From: JAJXSS01 sp964547135
GTDB taxonomy: Bacteria > Planctomycetota > Phycisphaerae > Phycisphaerales > Phycisphaeraceae
Length of the DNA stretch: 64,000 nt
Direction: 5' to 3'
Assembly (NCBI GenBank): GCA_964547135.1
Contig: CAZJMK010000006.1
Coordinates: 1-64,000 of the forward strand
Below are positions 46,006 to 54,985 of this stretch, piece by piece. Made by a program: the position numbers and the translations under genes. The stretch's first letter is position 1, and every line of letters starts with the position of its first letter. The notes under the pieces are model-generated. The model saw nothing but the letters and a program-made list of their open reading frames with translations, ran no database searches and was not told where the DNA came from.

Positions 46006-46881
46006 TCATTGAATCACACCCGTGGCAGTGAGTGACGGGTCGCCGGGGGACCACATGACTTTCAAAGTGCTGTAACCGTTGCTGTCCACCGTATCGACCT
46101 GTTTGACGGTTTCCGCGTGACCGTCGGCAAAGCCGAAGTTGGCGGTGCCGCCGGTCTGATCCGGGCGGATTTGATCACCATGGCGGGTCCAATCGATGTT
46201 GGTCCGAGCCGTGGCCGAACCGAAGCGACCGAGGTTGACCGACACGTTTTGATTCCCCGCCAACCGGACTGCTGGTACTTTCCGAGCATCACCACCGACA
46301 GCCCCGCCGCCGATAATTTGATTGCAATACCACGAACTTCCTACCTGATTGTTCGACCATTGTTCGCCAAACAAGATCACTTTTGAAGCGTTGATCACAT
46401 CGGCTTTGAAATATCGTCCCCATTTCGTGTCTGGCATGATTCCTATCAGGGACAATTCATTTGCAGGGTTGATACTGCTGGCATAGGCATTCATACTGTA
46501 CGAACGAGCTGCTCCCTGACGATCAGCTGGACAGATGAAAGTCAAACCTCCCATCGAGTCATTATCCCCGCTGACGCTTGATCCAACCGTCCGGTCACTG
46601 GGCAGGTAGCGTCCGATACGTCCGACATCAAACCATTCCTGAGTTTCCGTAGGAAGGCCTGGGTAACTCATACCTGTCGAAGGCGGAAACGCATCGCGAT
46701 GGTCCACCGCATAGCTCGTGGCCGCCAGCGCGAATTGCCTGGTGTTGCTCAGGCATTTGGAAGTGGCTGCGGTTTTACGCGCTGCACCCAGCGCCGGCAG
46801 AAGGATGCCGATGAGCAGCGCAATGATGGAAATCACCACCAGTAATTCAATCAGCGTGAAGGCTTTGTTCTGTCGTTTCAT
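46006..46881 (-). CDS. Prepilin-like (type II pseudopilin) protein
   Basis: A 291-residue protein with leader MKRQNKAFTLIELLVVISII, expected cleavage before FTLIE. The soluble domain contains TFICPADRQGAARSYSMNAY and ends with the FGFADGHAETV motif of planctomycete pseudopilins. GGAG lies before the ATG at 46881. Transcribed leftward after the PEP-CTERM gene; probably an independent unit. Confidence 0.88.
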   Translation of the reverse strand: MKRQNKAFTLIELLVVISIIALLIGILLPALGAARKTAATSKCLSNTRQFALAATSYAVDHRDAFPPSTGMSYPGLPTETQEWFDVGRIGRYLPSDRTVGSSVSGDNDSMGGLTFICPADRQGAARSYSMNAYASSINPANELSLIGIMPDTKWGRYFKADVINASKVILFGEQWSNNQVGSSWYCNQIIGGGAVGGDARKVPAVRLAGNQNVSVNLGRFGSATARTNIDWTRHGDQIRPDQTGGTANFGFADGHAETVKQVDTVDSNGYSTLKVMWSPGDPSLTATGVIQ

Positions 46882-46937
46882 GTTGCACACTCCAATTCAT
46901 GGACGCGATATGGAACCGGGGGTTGGCTGGGGGCATC

Positions 46938-47107
46938 CATTCTGGTCCCCTCTCCCCCCGGGAGAGGGTTAGGGTGAGGGCGTTTCCGGCGATTGAAAAA
47001 CCCATCAAGCATGACCGCTTCTTCATCGGCCCTCACCCGACCTCGAAGACTCGGTCTCCCTCTCCCGGGGGGAGAGGGGGTCCAAACACTCGACCACTCG
47101 ACCACTT
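46938..47107. repeat. J palindrome plus B'
   Basis: CCCTCTCCCCCCGGGAGAGG (46948 on) and mirrored CCCTCTCCCGGGGGGAGAGG (47058 on) enclose about 85 bases, followed by a B' array (47088-47106). Confidence 0.8.
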
Positions 47108-47152
47108 CAGAAAAGCACCGCCGGGCGGTTAGACCCGACGATGCAGGGGGGG

Positions 47153-48334
47153 TTAGGCTCGTTTGCGCCGCAGCATCACGATGCCGCTGGACAAGGCCAG
47201 CAGGGCAAAGGTGGTCGGTTCGGGGATGACCCCGGTACGGAACAGGTAAATCTGATTGTTGGAGAAGTCGGAGATCGCCAGGGTTTCGGTGGCGCTGTCC
47301 CAGGCAAAATCGAAAATGCCGGTCTGCGTTGATGAACCCGTGGCCGGGGTGAAGGGCAATGACCCGGTGGCATTGAGGAAAATGGCCGGCTCAATTGCCC
47401 CACTGGAGGTAAACAACTTCACCACCGAGGCAAAGGGATTGGTCGTACCGAGGGTTCCCGATTTGTCATTGAGGATGATGTAGTCGGTCGTGCCGCCGAG
47501 GTTGTCCAGTAATTTCAGGTTATTATTGGCGGCTGTGTTCTGTGTCAAAGTGACGATTTTTTCAGCCCCAGCCGCACTGTCCGACGGGCGAACGATGCTG
47601 TTGACGCCGGTACGATTACCGCGCCATACGCCTGCTTCGGTACGGACAAATATGTCGCCGTTGTCGGGGTCGAAGTCCACATCGCGCACCGTGGTTTCCG
47701 AGGTGGAATAAATGAATCCGGGGTCTGCTCCACCGGAGTTGGAGTAAATCACACTGCCATCCGCAGCATTGGCCAACATGCGACGACCCGCGCCACGAGC
47801 CATTCCCGCCACGCCGCCGCCGCTGCCGCCGAAGCCGGGGTCAAAGGCAATGCCGTCCCAGCGATTCTGCCCGGAAGTGCCCGCAAATGTTGCAGGCAGA
47901 GCGGTCCAATCACCGGCATAACCATTGACAATGCTGCCCACGGTAAAGGAACGCAAACGAGGCGTGCCGCCGTTGGACTCGACCCCCACCAGTTGCCCGC
48001 CCTGCAGGTCCAGCCCGGTCCATCCGCTGCTTGTGCCACCCGTGCCCGCGCCAAACACCGCACCGACACCGGGGGTGCTCAAGGCATTAAGTATTTGTGC
48101 AATGCGTCCCGTTGAGCCGCTGGCGCCGACATAGACCGTCGAACCATCGATGGTGATCGACGAGGGATTGCCTCCCAGTTGCGTCGGATTGGTACCAATC
48201 AGGTCCAGTCCGCTGCTGGTCAGGCTGATCCGGTTCCATTCGTAAAACGTGACTGCATAGCTCTGCGCGGGCAACATGATTGATGTGCCCAACCCCAAAC
48301 CCAACACGATGCCCGATGCGACGACTCTTTTCAT
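47153..48334 (-). CDS. PEP-CTERM sorting-domain protein
   Basis: A 393-residue exported protein. The signal peptide is about residues 1-28 (ends SYA). The central part is a repeated-strand, beta-propeller-like domain rich in G, S, T and N. The C-terminus is a classic PEP-CTERM tail: VIPEPTTFALLALSSGIVML, then RRKRA. Such tails are handled by an exosortase, which is not in the window. AAGGAG lies before the ATG at 48334. Ligand or role unknown. Confidence 0.9.
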   Translation of the reverse strand: MKRVVASGIVLGLGLGTSIMLPAQSYAVTFYEWNRISLTSSGLDLIGTNPTQLGGNPSSITIDGSTVYVGASGSTGRIAQILNALSTPGVGAVFGAGTGGTSSGWTGLDLQGGQLVGVESNGGTPRLRSFTVGSIVNGYAGDWTALPATFAGTSGQNRWDGIAFDPGFGGSGGGVAGMARGAGRRMLANAADGSVIYSNSGGADPGFIYSTSETTVRDVDFDPDNGDIFVRTEAGVWRGNRTGVNSIVRPSDSAAGAEKIVTLTQNTAANNNLKLLDNLGGTTDYIILNDKSGTLGTTNPFASVVKLFTSSGAIEPAIFLNATGSLPFTPATGSSTQTGIFDFAWDSATETLAISDFSNNQIYLFRTGVIPEPTTFALLALSSGIVMLRRKRA

Positions 48335-48492
48335 GATGCGTTCTCCTTGTTCCTGAAAAATGAAAGTGCTTCCCTTCCGCCTGAACGTGATCTCCAATGA
48401 AAGGCCGTGGTCCTCCCCGACCGCACCCGCTGTATTCATTTAATCTGTCGATGCCATGCAGCGTGTTTAGTCTCCCAGTCCAACTCTTATAT

Positions 48493-48520
48493 AATTTACG
48501 CCCGAAGATTGGAAGGTCAA
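48493..48520 (-). promoter_or_regulatory. Possible promoter of the PEP-CTERM gene
   Basis: On the minus strand TTGACC, 16 bases, TAAATT, followed by TATATAA. AT-rich relative to the surroundings. Confidence 0.4.
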
Positions 48521-48687
48521 GCGTAAAATGTAAAAAAAATTGCAGTTTAAAAACGACCAAAACGTCCAATTCGGGTCGTTCAGGCGGTTATCGCGTCGTT
48601 GGTGATGATGCAACAGGGTGCGAATTGAGCGCGATAAAAATGCGCGACAGGGTGTCAATCATTATTTTATATAATACTTGGGTGGGT

Positions 48688-48803
48688 GGGTGGTGGGGCA
48701 GGCGTCTCGCCTGTCATTGACCCGAAAGCTTATAGTGATGCACGGTGTGTCACATCCATGGGCTGGCGCCCATTAGCAGGCGGGACGCCCGCCCCACCCA
48801 TTG
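48688..48803. repeat. Family H palindrome
   Basis: GGTGGGGCAGGCGTCTCGCC at the left, GGCGGGACGCCCGCCCCACC at the right, with an inner ATGGGCTGGCGCCCAT hairpin. Confidence 0.9.
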
Positions 48804-48930
48804 AATTGGTTATGACACGGTCGCTTCGAGACATAGCCTGATTCATGTCACCGCCGGTGGTTCACCGATGGGTTATCATGTCGATACGTTTGCGTTGTGA
48901 ACGGTGAGTCTGATTTTTGGGGACACGACC

Positions 48931-49527
48931 ATGACCCGATTACTGGCATTGCTCGCGCTGCTACCGCTTTTGGCACTGGTCGCTGCGGTGGTGATGGTCA
49001 GTCGCACCTGTCCGACGCAGGCCGGGGTGAATCAAACGACTTCGTCAGCTGTAGTCGATGCGCTTGCTCAACCGCAAGCCGCCCCGACCGCGACCCCCGA
49101 TGCCAATGACCCGTCAGCGATCAGCGACACCATCGCCCTGGCGGATGAAACCAAAACCCAAGCCGGCGACCTGCCTGCAATCACCTCGCCATCAACTACA
49201 TCATCAACATCAACCACATCATCGTCACCATCGCCCGTTGCCGACATTGCCAGCACCTTGATCACTCCCCCCACGCCGCCTGCTCCCACGTCAGCCGTTG
49301 CAAAACCCGTTGATGAACAGGCGCAAAAACTGGAGTTGTTGCAACTGGAAGTGTCGCTGCTCCGTGACACCAATCGTGACCTGCTCAAAGCCATTGACGC
49401 CCTGAAACTGCAACTGGCCTCGGCTCAGGCGGAAATCATCAATCTGCAGGCGATGCTGCCGCTCGAAGATTGGCCGTTGGATGCCATGACCCCGTCACCC
49501 GCATCCCCTGCGCCACTCAATCCGTGA
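48931..49527 (+). CDS. Hypothetical protein with membrane anchor and coiled coil
   Basis: A 198-residue protein. One N-terminal membrane segment (residues 3-22), a linker of about 90 residues rich in S, T, P and A, and a heptad-rich region at about 130-175 (QKLELLQLEVSLLRDTNRDL). The ATG at 48931 has GGGGA upstream. No family recognised. The architecture suggests a surface or periplasmic tether. It stands between two H elements. Confidence 0.7.
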   Translation: MTRLLALLALLPLLALVAAVVMVSRTCPTQAGVNQTTSSAVVDALAQPQAAPTATPDANDPSAISDTIALADETKTQAGDLPAITSPSTTSSTSTTSSSPSPVADIASTLITPPTPPAPTSAVAKPVDEQAQKLELLQLEVSLLRDTNRDLLKAIDALKLQLASAQAEIINLQAMLPLEDWPLDAMTPSPASPAPLNP

Positions 49528-49572
49528 ATGGTTGTCAGCGCCGGGCCGGTGTTGCTCAGAGCCTGTTTCGAC

Positions 49573-49682
49573 TGGTGGGGCGGGCGTCCCGCCTGCCAAT
49601 GGGCGAAAGCCCATTTCGAGTAACACCGTCTATCCTTATGAGCCTTCGGCTCATTGACAGGCGAGACGCCTGCCCCACCCGA
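49573..49682. repeat. Family H palindrome
   Basis: Same as 48688 but inverted (GGTGGGGCGGGCGTCCCGCC first, GGCGAGACGCCTGCCCCACC last). Confidence 0.9.
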
Positions 49683-49708
49683 TCAAACATGAAGCGATAT
49701 TGACCTGT

Positions 49709-49739
49709 AAAAAAACCGCCCCCGTATTTTGGGAGCGGT
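49709..49739 (-). terminator. Intrinsic terminator of mdh
   Basis: On the minus strand ACCGCTCCC / GGGGGCGGT stem with one G-U pair and a seven-base loop, then a run of Ts. It lies about 40 bases after the mdh stop. Confidence 0.85.
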
Positions 49740-49779
49740 TGTCATTATCATTTTTCGTTGACGTCATGCCGTCGATCCA

Positions 49780-50763
49780 TCAACCCAGCATCGGCAGCAC
49801 CATCGCCCGTTCATCGACCAATTCCTTGTTGGTGATGGCGATTTTACTCTTGCAGGTGTCGCACATGTCATACCCGGGCACGATTTCATAGCTGCCGGGC
49901 GTCGTGGTCACCACGGGCATGCCCGCCCACACGTTGGGGTCAAACCCATACGCCCCGTTGGACTTCACCGCCACCGAGTGAATCGCGCCGGGGGTCATCA
50001 AATCACGCACATGATCAATCAGGGCATTGGCAGCCGAGGCAGCGCTGGACAAACCACGAGCGGCAATGATGGCGGCCCCACGTTTACCCACGGTTTCCAA
50101 AAATGTGCCGTGAATCCAATCCTTGTCGCAGATCACGTCCTTGGCGGGCTTGCCGTTGATGCGGGCGTGTTTGAGGGCGGGGAACATGGTCGGGCTGTGG
50201 TTGCCGTAAATGAAAATGTCCTTCACAGCCGTGAGTTCCACCCCCGCTTTTCGGGCGATCTGTGCCGCGGCACGATTCTGATCCAAGCGCACCATGGCGG
50301 TGAACCGCTCGGCTGGCAAACGCTTGGCCTGACTGGCCGCAATCATGCAATTGGTATTGGCCGGGTTGCCCACCACGGCCACGCGGCAATCGTCAGCTGC
50401 AACCTGGTCAATGACCTTGCCCTGTTCAATGAAAATTTTTCCGTTGTCCTTGAGCAAATCCGCCCGTTCCATACCCGGCCCACGCGGCTTGGCGCCCACC
50501 AGGCAACACCAATTCGCATCCTTGAAACCGACGCTTGGGTCGCTGGTCAGCACCATGCCCTTGAGCAGCGGAAAGGCGCAATCTTCCAATTCCATGGCTA
50601 CGCCTTCGAGGGCTTTCATGGCTTTTTCGTTGGGGATTTCCAGCAATTGCAGAATGATCGGCGTGGTCGGGCCGAACATATCACCCTTGGCAATTCGAAA
50701 CAGCAGGCTGTAGCCGATCTGCCCGGCTGCCCCGGTCACTGCGACGCGCATCGGTTGCACCAT
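49780..50763 (-). CDS. mdh: Malate dehydrogenase
   Basis: A 327-residue NAD-dependent enzyme of the cytosolic-type MDH group. Nucleotide motif VTGAAGQIGYSLLFRI, substrate arginines in GAKPRGPGMERADLL, NPANTN, and the catalytic histidine in IYGNHSPTMFP. It interconverts malate and oxaloacetate in the TCA cycle. The C-terminal part departs from the family: where others have a segment ending EL-EER, this protein has VPGYDMCDTCKSKIAITNKE with a CxxC pair. AGGA lies nine bases before the ATG. It is monocistronic with its own terminator. Confidence 0.93.
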   Translation of the reverse strand: MVQPMRVAVTGAAGQIGYSLLFRIAKGDMFGPTTPIILQLLEIPNEKAMKALEGVAMELEDCAFPLLKGMVLTSDPSVGFKDANWCCLVGAKPRGPGMERADLLKDNGKIFIEQGKVIDQVAADDCRVAVVGNPANTNCMIAASQAKRLPAERFTAMVRLDQNRAAAQIARKAGVELTAVKDIFIYGNHSPTMFPALKHARINGKPAKDVICDKDWIHGTFLETVGKRGAAIIAARGLSSAASAANALIDHVRDLMTPGAIHSVAVKSNGAYGFDPNVWAGMPVVTTTPGSYEIVPGYDMCDTCKSKIAITNKELVDERAMVLPMLG

Positions 50764-50898
50764 GAAACACCATCCTTTCGTGAATGAACTTGATGAGTGA
50801 TGAAGTGGTCCAAGTATAAGGTTTTTTCATATCGTCCGCAGCCGATGTTGCCGGGGCTTTCGTGCTAGAATGTGATGTTCGCCTACGGAAACTTCATC

Positions 50899-51303
50899 AT
50901 GCTTCGTAAGCTTTTGCGAGCCAAGATTCACCGCGCCACGGTCACCTATTGTGACCTCAATTATGTTGGGTCGATCACCATCGATGCCGAGTTGCTCAAG
51001 GCTGCGGACATCCGCCCCAATGAAGCGGTACAGGTGCTGGACCTGGACAACGGGCAGCGGTTTGAAACCTACGTCATTCGCGGCGAACCGGGCAGCGGGA
51101 CCATCGGCATCAACGGGGCGGCGGCACACCTGGTCGCCAAGGGCCACAAGGTCATCATCGTCTGCTACGGCCTGCTGGACGAACGTGACGTGAATAAACA
51201 TTCGTCACACGTGGTGCTGGTCGATGCGAAAAATCAGATTTTGGAACAGCTCACCTACAGCAGCCTGATTGATGCAACGACGGATGCAGAAGTGGCCAAG
51301 TAG
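50899..51303 (+). CDS. panD: Aspartate 1-decarboxylase
   Basis: A 134-residue pro-enzyme that makes beta-alanine for pantothenate. It self-cleaves between Gly24 and Ser25 in YVGSITID to form the pyruvoyl group. ERDVNKHSSHVVLVDAKNQI is the usual tail region in outline. Start at MLRKLLRAKIHRATVT matches the family; the frame extends nine codons upstream. The last four codons and stop (GAA GTG GCC AAG TAG) are read from a family B repeat. Confidence 0.93.
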   Translation: MLRKLLRAKIHRATVTYCDLNYVGSITIDAELLKAADIRPNEAVQVLDLDNGQRFETYVIRGEPGSGTIGINGAAAHLVAKGHKVIIVCYGLLDERDVNKHSSHVVLVDAKNQILEQLTYSSLIDATTDAEVAK

Positions 51304-51545
51304 CCCAGTGGCCGAGTGAAGAAAGCAAGCCGGGAACGAGGCACGAGCGTAGCATATGCCGAGGGCCCGGGTATTCTGCATGGTTAATCGGTGAGTCGGT
51401 TATTCGGTTACTCGGGCAGAACTGTCTTTGCTCTGACCGATTCACCGACTCACCGACCAACCGATGAACTATATCTGACCGGACGTGAAGTTCAGGCGTG
51501 GTTCCGACACTCGGCCACTTGACCACTCGGCCACCGGGCCACTTC
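51290..51545. repeat. Composite repeat B-E-D-B'
   Basis: B (51290-51320), E variant (51327-51373), D (51380-51470), a small hairpin (51475-51495) and B' (51508-51545). The full element is bounded by inverted B arms. Confidence 0.85.
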
Positions 51546-51573
51546 TTTCATCACCGGCCACTTCCTTCCGCCA

Positions 51574-53208
51574 ATGGCTTATCATGCTGACGTGGCCAAA
51601 GCTGTACGCATCAGTCTGGCGAACAAGTGTCAACTGCTCTTTGGAGCGGCGGTGGTGCTCATTCTGACCGCAGCCTTGGCGGTGGTCTGGGTGCGTATGC
51701 AGGTGCTCGTGGCTGAGGGGCACAAGGAGGCGGCTCGAAGACTGACGAACGCCTGGCTGGCCGGCAAAATCGACCTGACCGAAGCAGCCCCCGATTTCAA
51801 CTCCACCACACTCATCGACCACCTCGATCAAGGTTTGCTGCTCACCCTCATTCGCAAAGACGAACTCGAACTGGCCGCAGCGCAGGACCAGTCGCTTGCC
51901 ACGGCTATTCGTCAGTTTCAAAGCAGCAATGATCGTGATGAATATTTCGATGCGATGCCCGGTCGTCCGTCGTTCCGTTATGTGCGTGCCATCCGCAAAT
52001 CCGATCTGCCCCGGCTTCGCAACGGCGGACCCAATCGTTTGACCCCAACCCTCGAATCGCCCGGCCTGGCCGACCCGTTGGAAATGGTGCTGCTCCTGCA
52101 AATGCGCGCCGAGCAGGCCGAAAAGCAGCTCGCCCTCAACCGCATGTACGTCGTCGCCGCAGGGCTGGTGGCGGGGTTACTGGCCATTGGCGTGTTCTGG
52201 TTCATCACCATGCGCCTCATTCTTTCACCAGTGCGGGTGCTGCGCGATACCGCCCACAAAATTTCCGAGGGTGACCTCAACATTCGCTCGGACATCAACA
52301 CCGGCGACGAATTCGAGCAAATGTCCGACACCTTCAACCACATGGTCCAAACGCTCAAGGAAAATCAGGACCAGTTGGGCAACGTCAACAAAACGTTGGA
52401 CTTGAAACTCGTCGAACTGTCGCGCAGCAATGTGGCACTGCATGAAACCAACAAAATCAAAAATGAGTTTTTGGCCAACGTGTCGCATGAGTTGCGTACG
52501 CCGCTGAACTCGATTGTGGGCTTTGCGGAGGTGCTGGAGGAAACACTGCGTGAGCGCACCGGGCCGGTGGATGAAAAGCGCAAGCGATATGTGGCCAACA
52601 TCATTCTTTCGAGCCGTCGGCTGCTGGACCTGATCAACGACCTGTTGGACCTGGCGAAAATCGAAGCCGGTCGGATGGACATGCGCATCGAACCGATGAG
52701 CGTGGCTGATACGGTCGAAGGTTTGGTGACGCTGATGAAACCGCAGGCTGAGCGACGGAAGATTGAAATGCAGGTGAGCGTCCAGCCGAACCTGCCGATG
52801 GTGGAAACCGATGCGGGGAAGTTTCAGCAGGTGCTTTTCAATTTTCTGGCCAATGCGGTCAAGTTCACGCCCGAAGGCGGCAGCATCAGCATCGACGCCC
52901 GCTTGCACCCACCCGAGGCGAATGTGAATGAACCAACGACGCGCCTGTGTGTGAGCGTGACCGACAATGGGCCGGGTATTGCGCCGGAAATGCACGACAA
53001 GGTTTTTGAAAAGTTTACGCAACTCGACTCAGCGGTGACCAAGGAACATGGCGGCTCCGGCCTGGGGCTGGCGATCTGTCGTGAACTGTCACGGCTGCTG
53101 CAAGGTCGCATCGAACTGGTGAGTGATGTGGGCAGAGGCGCGACGTTCAGCCTTTTGATTCCGTTGAAATATGAAAACAAACCTGCGCCCTTGATGCCCA
53201 ATGGATGA
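51574..53208 (+). CDS. Sensor histidine kinase
   Basis: A 544-residue membrane kinase. Membrane segments at about residues 23-42 and 190-212 bracket a periplasmic sensor of about 145 residues. A HAMP domain and a short coiled linker follow. The dimerisation domain has the phosphorylated histidine in NVSHELRTPLNSI. The ATPase domain has N box NFLANAVKF, G1 DNGPGI and G2 GGSGLGLAI. No response regulator is adjacent, so it is an orphan kinase. The signal is unknown. The ribosome site is weak for the ATG at 51574. Confidence 0.92.
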   Translation: MAYHADVAKAVRISLANKCQLLFGAAVVLILTAALAVVWVRMQVLVAEGHKEAARRLTNAWLAGKIDLTEAAPDFNSTTLIDHLDQGLLLTLIRKDELELAAAQDQSLATAIRQFQSSNDRDEYFDAMPGRPSFRYVRAIRKSDLPRLRNGGPNRLTPTLESPGLADPLEMVLLLQMRAEQAEKQLALNRMYVVAAGLVAGLLAIGVFWFITMRLILSPVRVLRDTAHKISEGDLNIRSDINTGDEFEQMSDTFNHMVQTLKENQDQLGNVNKTLDLKLVELSRSNVALHETNKIKNEFLANVSHELRTPLNSIVGFAEVLEETLRERTGPVDEKRKRYVANIILSSRRLLDLINDLLDLAKIEAGRMDMRIEPMSVADTVEGLVTLMKPQAERRKIEMQVSVQPNLPMVETDAGKFQQVLFNFLANAVKFTPEGGSISIDARLHPPEANVNEPTTRLCVSVTDNGPGIAPEMHDKVFEKFTQLDSAVTKEHGGSGLGLAICRELSRLLQGRIELVSDVGRGATFSLLIPLKYENKPAPLMPNG

Positions 53209-53218
53209 AGTGTTCATA

Positions 53219-53454
53219 TGTTTAGCGCGGACGCTTTGCGTCGGCGCACTGGTTAGCGCCGCGATTGATTGCGTCTGGTCATCGTGGTGAATCGGTTGGT
53301 CGGTGAGTCGGTTCATCGGGAAGAGCAAATACAATTCTGACCGAGTAACTGATTCACCGACTCGCCGATCAACCACTCAGAATACCCAAGCCCTCGGCCT
53401 GACGGCCTCGTTCTTGGCTTGGTGATTTTCACTTGACCACTCGGCCACTTCTTT
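53219..53454. repeat. Composite repeat C2-C-D-E'-B'
   Basis: C2 (53219-53248), C (53253-53278), D (53286-53377), E' (53379-53425), B' (53431-53453). Read on the other strand the order is B-E-D-C-C2, the same as elsewhere. It fills the space between the kinase and reductase stops. Confidence 0.85.
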
Positions 53455-54546
53455 TCACCCCTTGCCCGCCAGGCCCGCGATGTATTCCAAGCGCTCACGA
53501 ATATTCAGGTGCTGCGTACATGCCTCTTCGCACTTGCCGCATTGCAGGCAGTCCGCCGCCAGCTCCGGCGACAGGCCCCATTGCCATTTCAAACGATTGG
53601 CCACCGCTTTGCCATCGCCATTGCCCGACAGTATTTTCTGGTTGTAGGCGTCCATCAATTGCGGAATCGAAAGGTTGGCCGGGCAGGGCATGCAGTAGCC
53701 GCAGCCGGTGCAGAACCCGTCGAATTCTTTGCTGATGTGGGCTTTGATTTTTTCGATGTGCTCCGCCGTGTAAGGTTGAAAATCCTTCACCGCATCGACC
53801 GCTGCATCGACTTCCTCTTTGCTGCCCATGCCCACCAAGGCCAGCGTGACCGCTGAGTGCGACACGTTGAAACGAATCGCTGCCTCGACCACGTTTTTGT
53901 CGTTGGGGCCTTTGAGGAACGACAGGCGATCAGCCTGTTTGGGGATCATGCCCCCGCCCAGCGGGTTCATCGTGGCCACGCCCAGATGCAACTTTTCCGC
54001 AGCCGCGAGTCCCTGGGCACGGAAAGGGAAGTTGAGCACGTTGTAACCCAGCGTGATGCCTTCAAAGTAACCGGCTTCCAGCACGCGCTGAATATTCGGG
54101 CCGTCCAGGTGAGCGGAGACGACCACATGACGAATCAAACCTTCCTCACGGGCACGCAGGGCAGCACCGATGGCTCCCCCAGCCACGCGCTGCGCCAGTT
54201 GTTCGGGTTTGAGCAGACACCAGACATGAAAAAAATCAATGGTATTCACGCCCAGTCGGTCGAGAGAGCGTTCCAGGCTTTGGCGAAACTCATCGCCCCT
54301 GGCACTGCCGCATTTGCTGGAACAGTAAAACGAATCACGCGGCATGGCTCGAAACGCCCGGCCCATGATCGCTTCGCTTTTGTCATTGCAGTAGTGAGGG
54401 GCGGTGTCGAAATAGTTGATGCCGCGCTGATGGGCGTGCAACACCACCTCGGCCATGGCATCCAGGTCATCAGGTTTGGGGAACCGCATGCCGCCGAAGC
54501 CGATGACCGAAACCTGTTTGCCCGTGCTGCCGTAGGGTTTGTACCA
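53455..54546 (-). CDS. Aldo/keto reductase with C-terminal 4Fe-4S domain
   Basis: A 363-residue protein. The barrel domain has FGGMRFP and the catalytic Asp/Tyr region NYFDTAPHYCNDKSE. The C-terminal part carries two cysteine groups, CTGCGYCMPCPA and CLQCGKCEEACTQ, that hold iron-sulfur clusters. The group is known as predicted Fe-S aldo/keto reductases; electrons may flow from ferredoxin rather than only NADPH. GGAG is nine bases before the ATG at 54546; six more codons are open upstream. Substrate unknown. Confidence 0.92.
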   Translation of the reverse strand, partial: WYKPYGSTGKQVSVIGFGGMRFPKPDDLDAMAEVVLHAHQRGINYFDTAPHYCNDKSEAIMGRAFRAMPRDSFYCSSKCGSARGDEFRQSLERSLDRLGVNTIDFFHVWCLLKPEQLAQRVAGGAIGAALRAREEGLIRHVVVSAHLDGPNIQRVLEAGYFEGITLGYNVLNFPFRAQGLAAAEKLHLGVATMNPLGGGMIPKQADRLSFLKGPNDKNVVEAAIRFNVSHSAVTLALVGMGSKEEVDAAVDAVKDFQPYTAEHIEKIKAHISKEFDGFCTGCGYCMPCPANLSIPQLMDAYNQKILSGNGDGKAVANRLKWQWGLSPELAADCLQCGKCEEACTQHLNIRERLEYIAGLAGKG

Positions 54547-54725
54547 CATACTGCACTGCTCCATCGACAGCCGGGGGCGATGTCGTGTAGGGATATGAAG
54601 ATCAAAAGATCACATTATTGCGACCATCGTAACAGGAACCGACGTGCAGCGGTAGTTTTATTTGAATGATTCGAAAAAGAAAAAAGCAAAATACAAGCAG
54701 GGGTATGCGGCTCAACCCCCCGTGA
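54547..54725. other. A+T-rich spacer
   Basis: I see no gene and no member of the repeat families here. A weak GGGGT...ACCCC hairpin followed on the minus strand by a T-rich tract (about 54660-54725) may end the BrnA-like transcript. Confidence 0.35.
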
Positions 54726-54944
54726 TTACGAAGCCCACTTGAGCGTGGGTTTCTTTTTATTCTCGGCACAATCGCGCAGGTACAGGTTGATCAGGTGCTG
54801 ATAGGGCAGCCCCAGTTCCCTGGCCAGGCCCTTAAAATAATCCACCGATTGCCGATCCAGGCGAATCGTGATCGGCTGCTTGAGCTGATGGACATACGGA
54901 TTTTTCACCCCCTTCATTTTCGCCAGATCGTATTGCTTGCGCAT
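54726..54944 (-). CDS. BrnA/CopG-type antitoxin-like protein, no toxin alongside
   Basis: A 72-residue protein: KNPYVHQLKQPITIRLDRQS is followed by YFKGLARELGLPYQHLINLY, the ribbon-helix-helix pattern of BrnA antitoxins. AAGGTG precedes the ATG. BrnT toxin genes normally sit directly upstream, but here the neighbour is mtnP, so this is an orphan. Orphans of this kind may act as simple DNA-binding repressors. Confidence 0.8.
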   Translation of the reverse strand: MRKQYDLAKMKGVKNPYVHQLKQPITIRLDRQSVDYFKGLARELGLPYQHLINLYLRDCAENKKKPTLKWAS

Positions 54945-54985
54945 GGGTCACCTTGATTGCCAATAAAAGTTTTCTTCCTGCTGCG

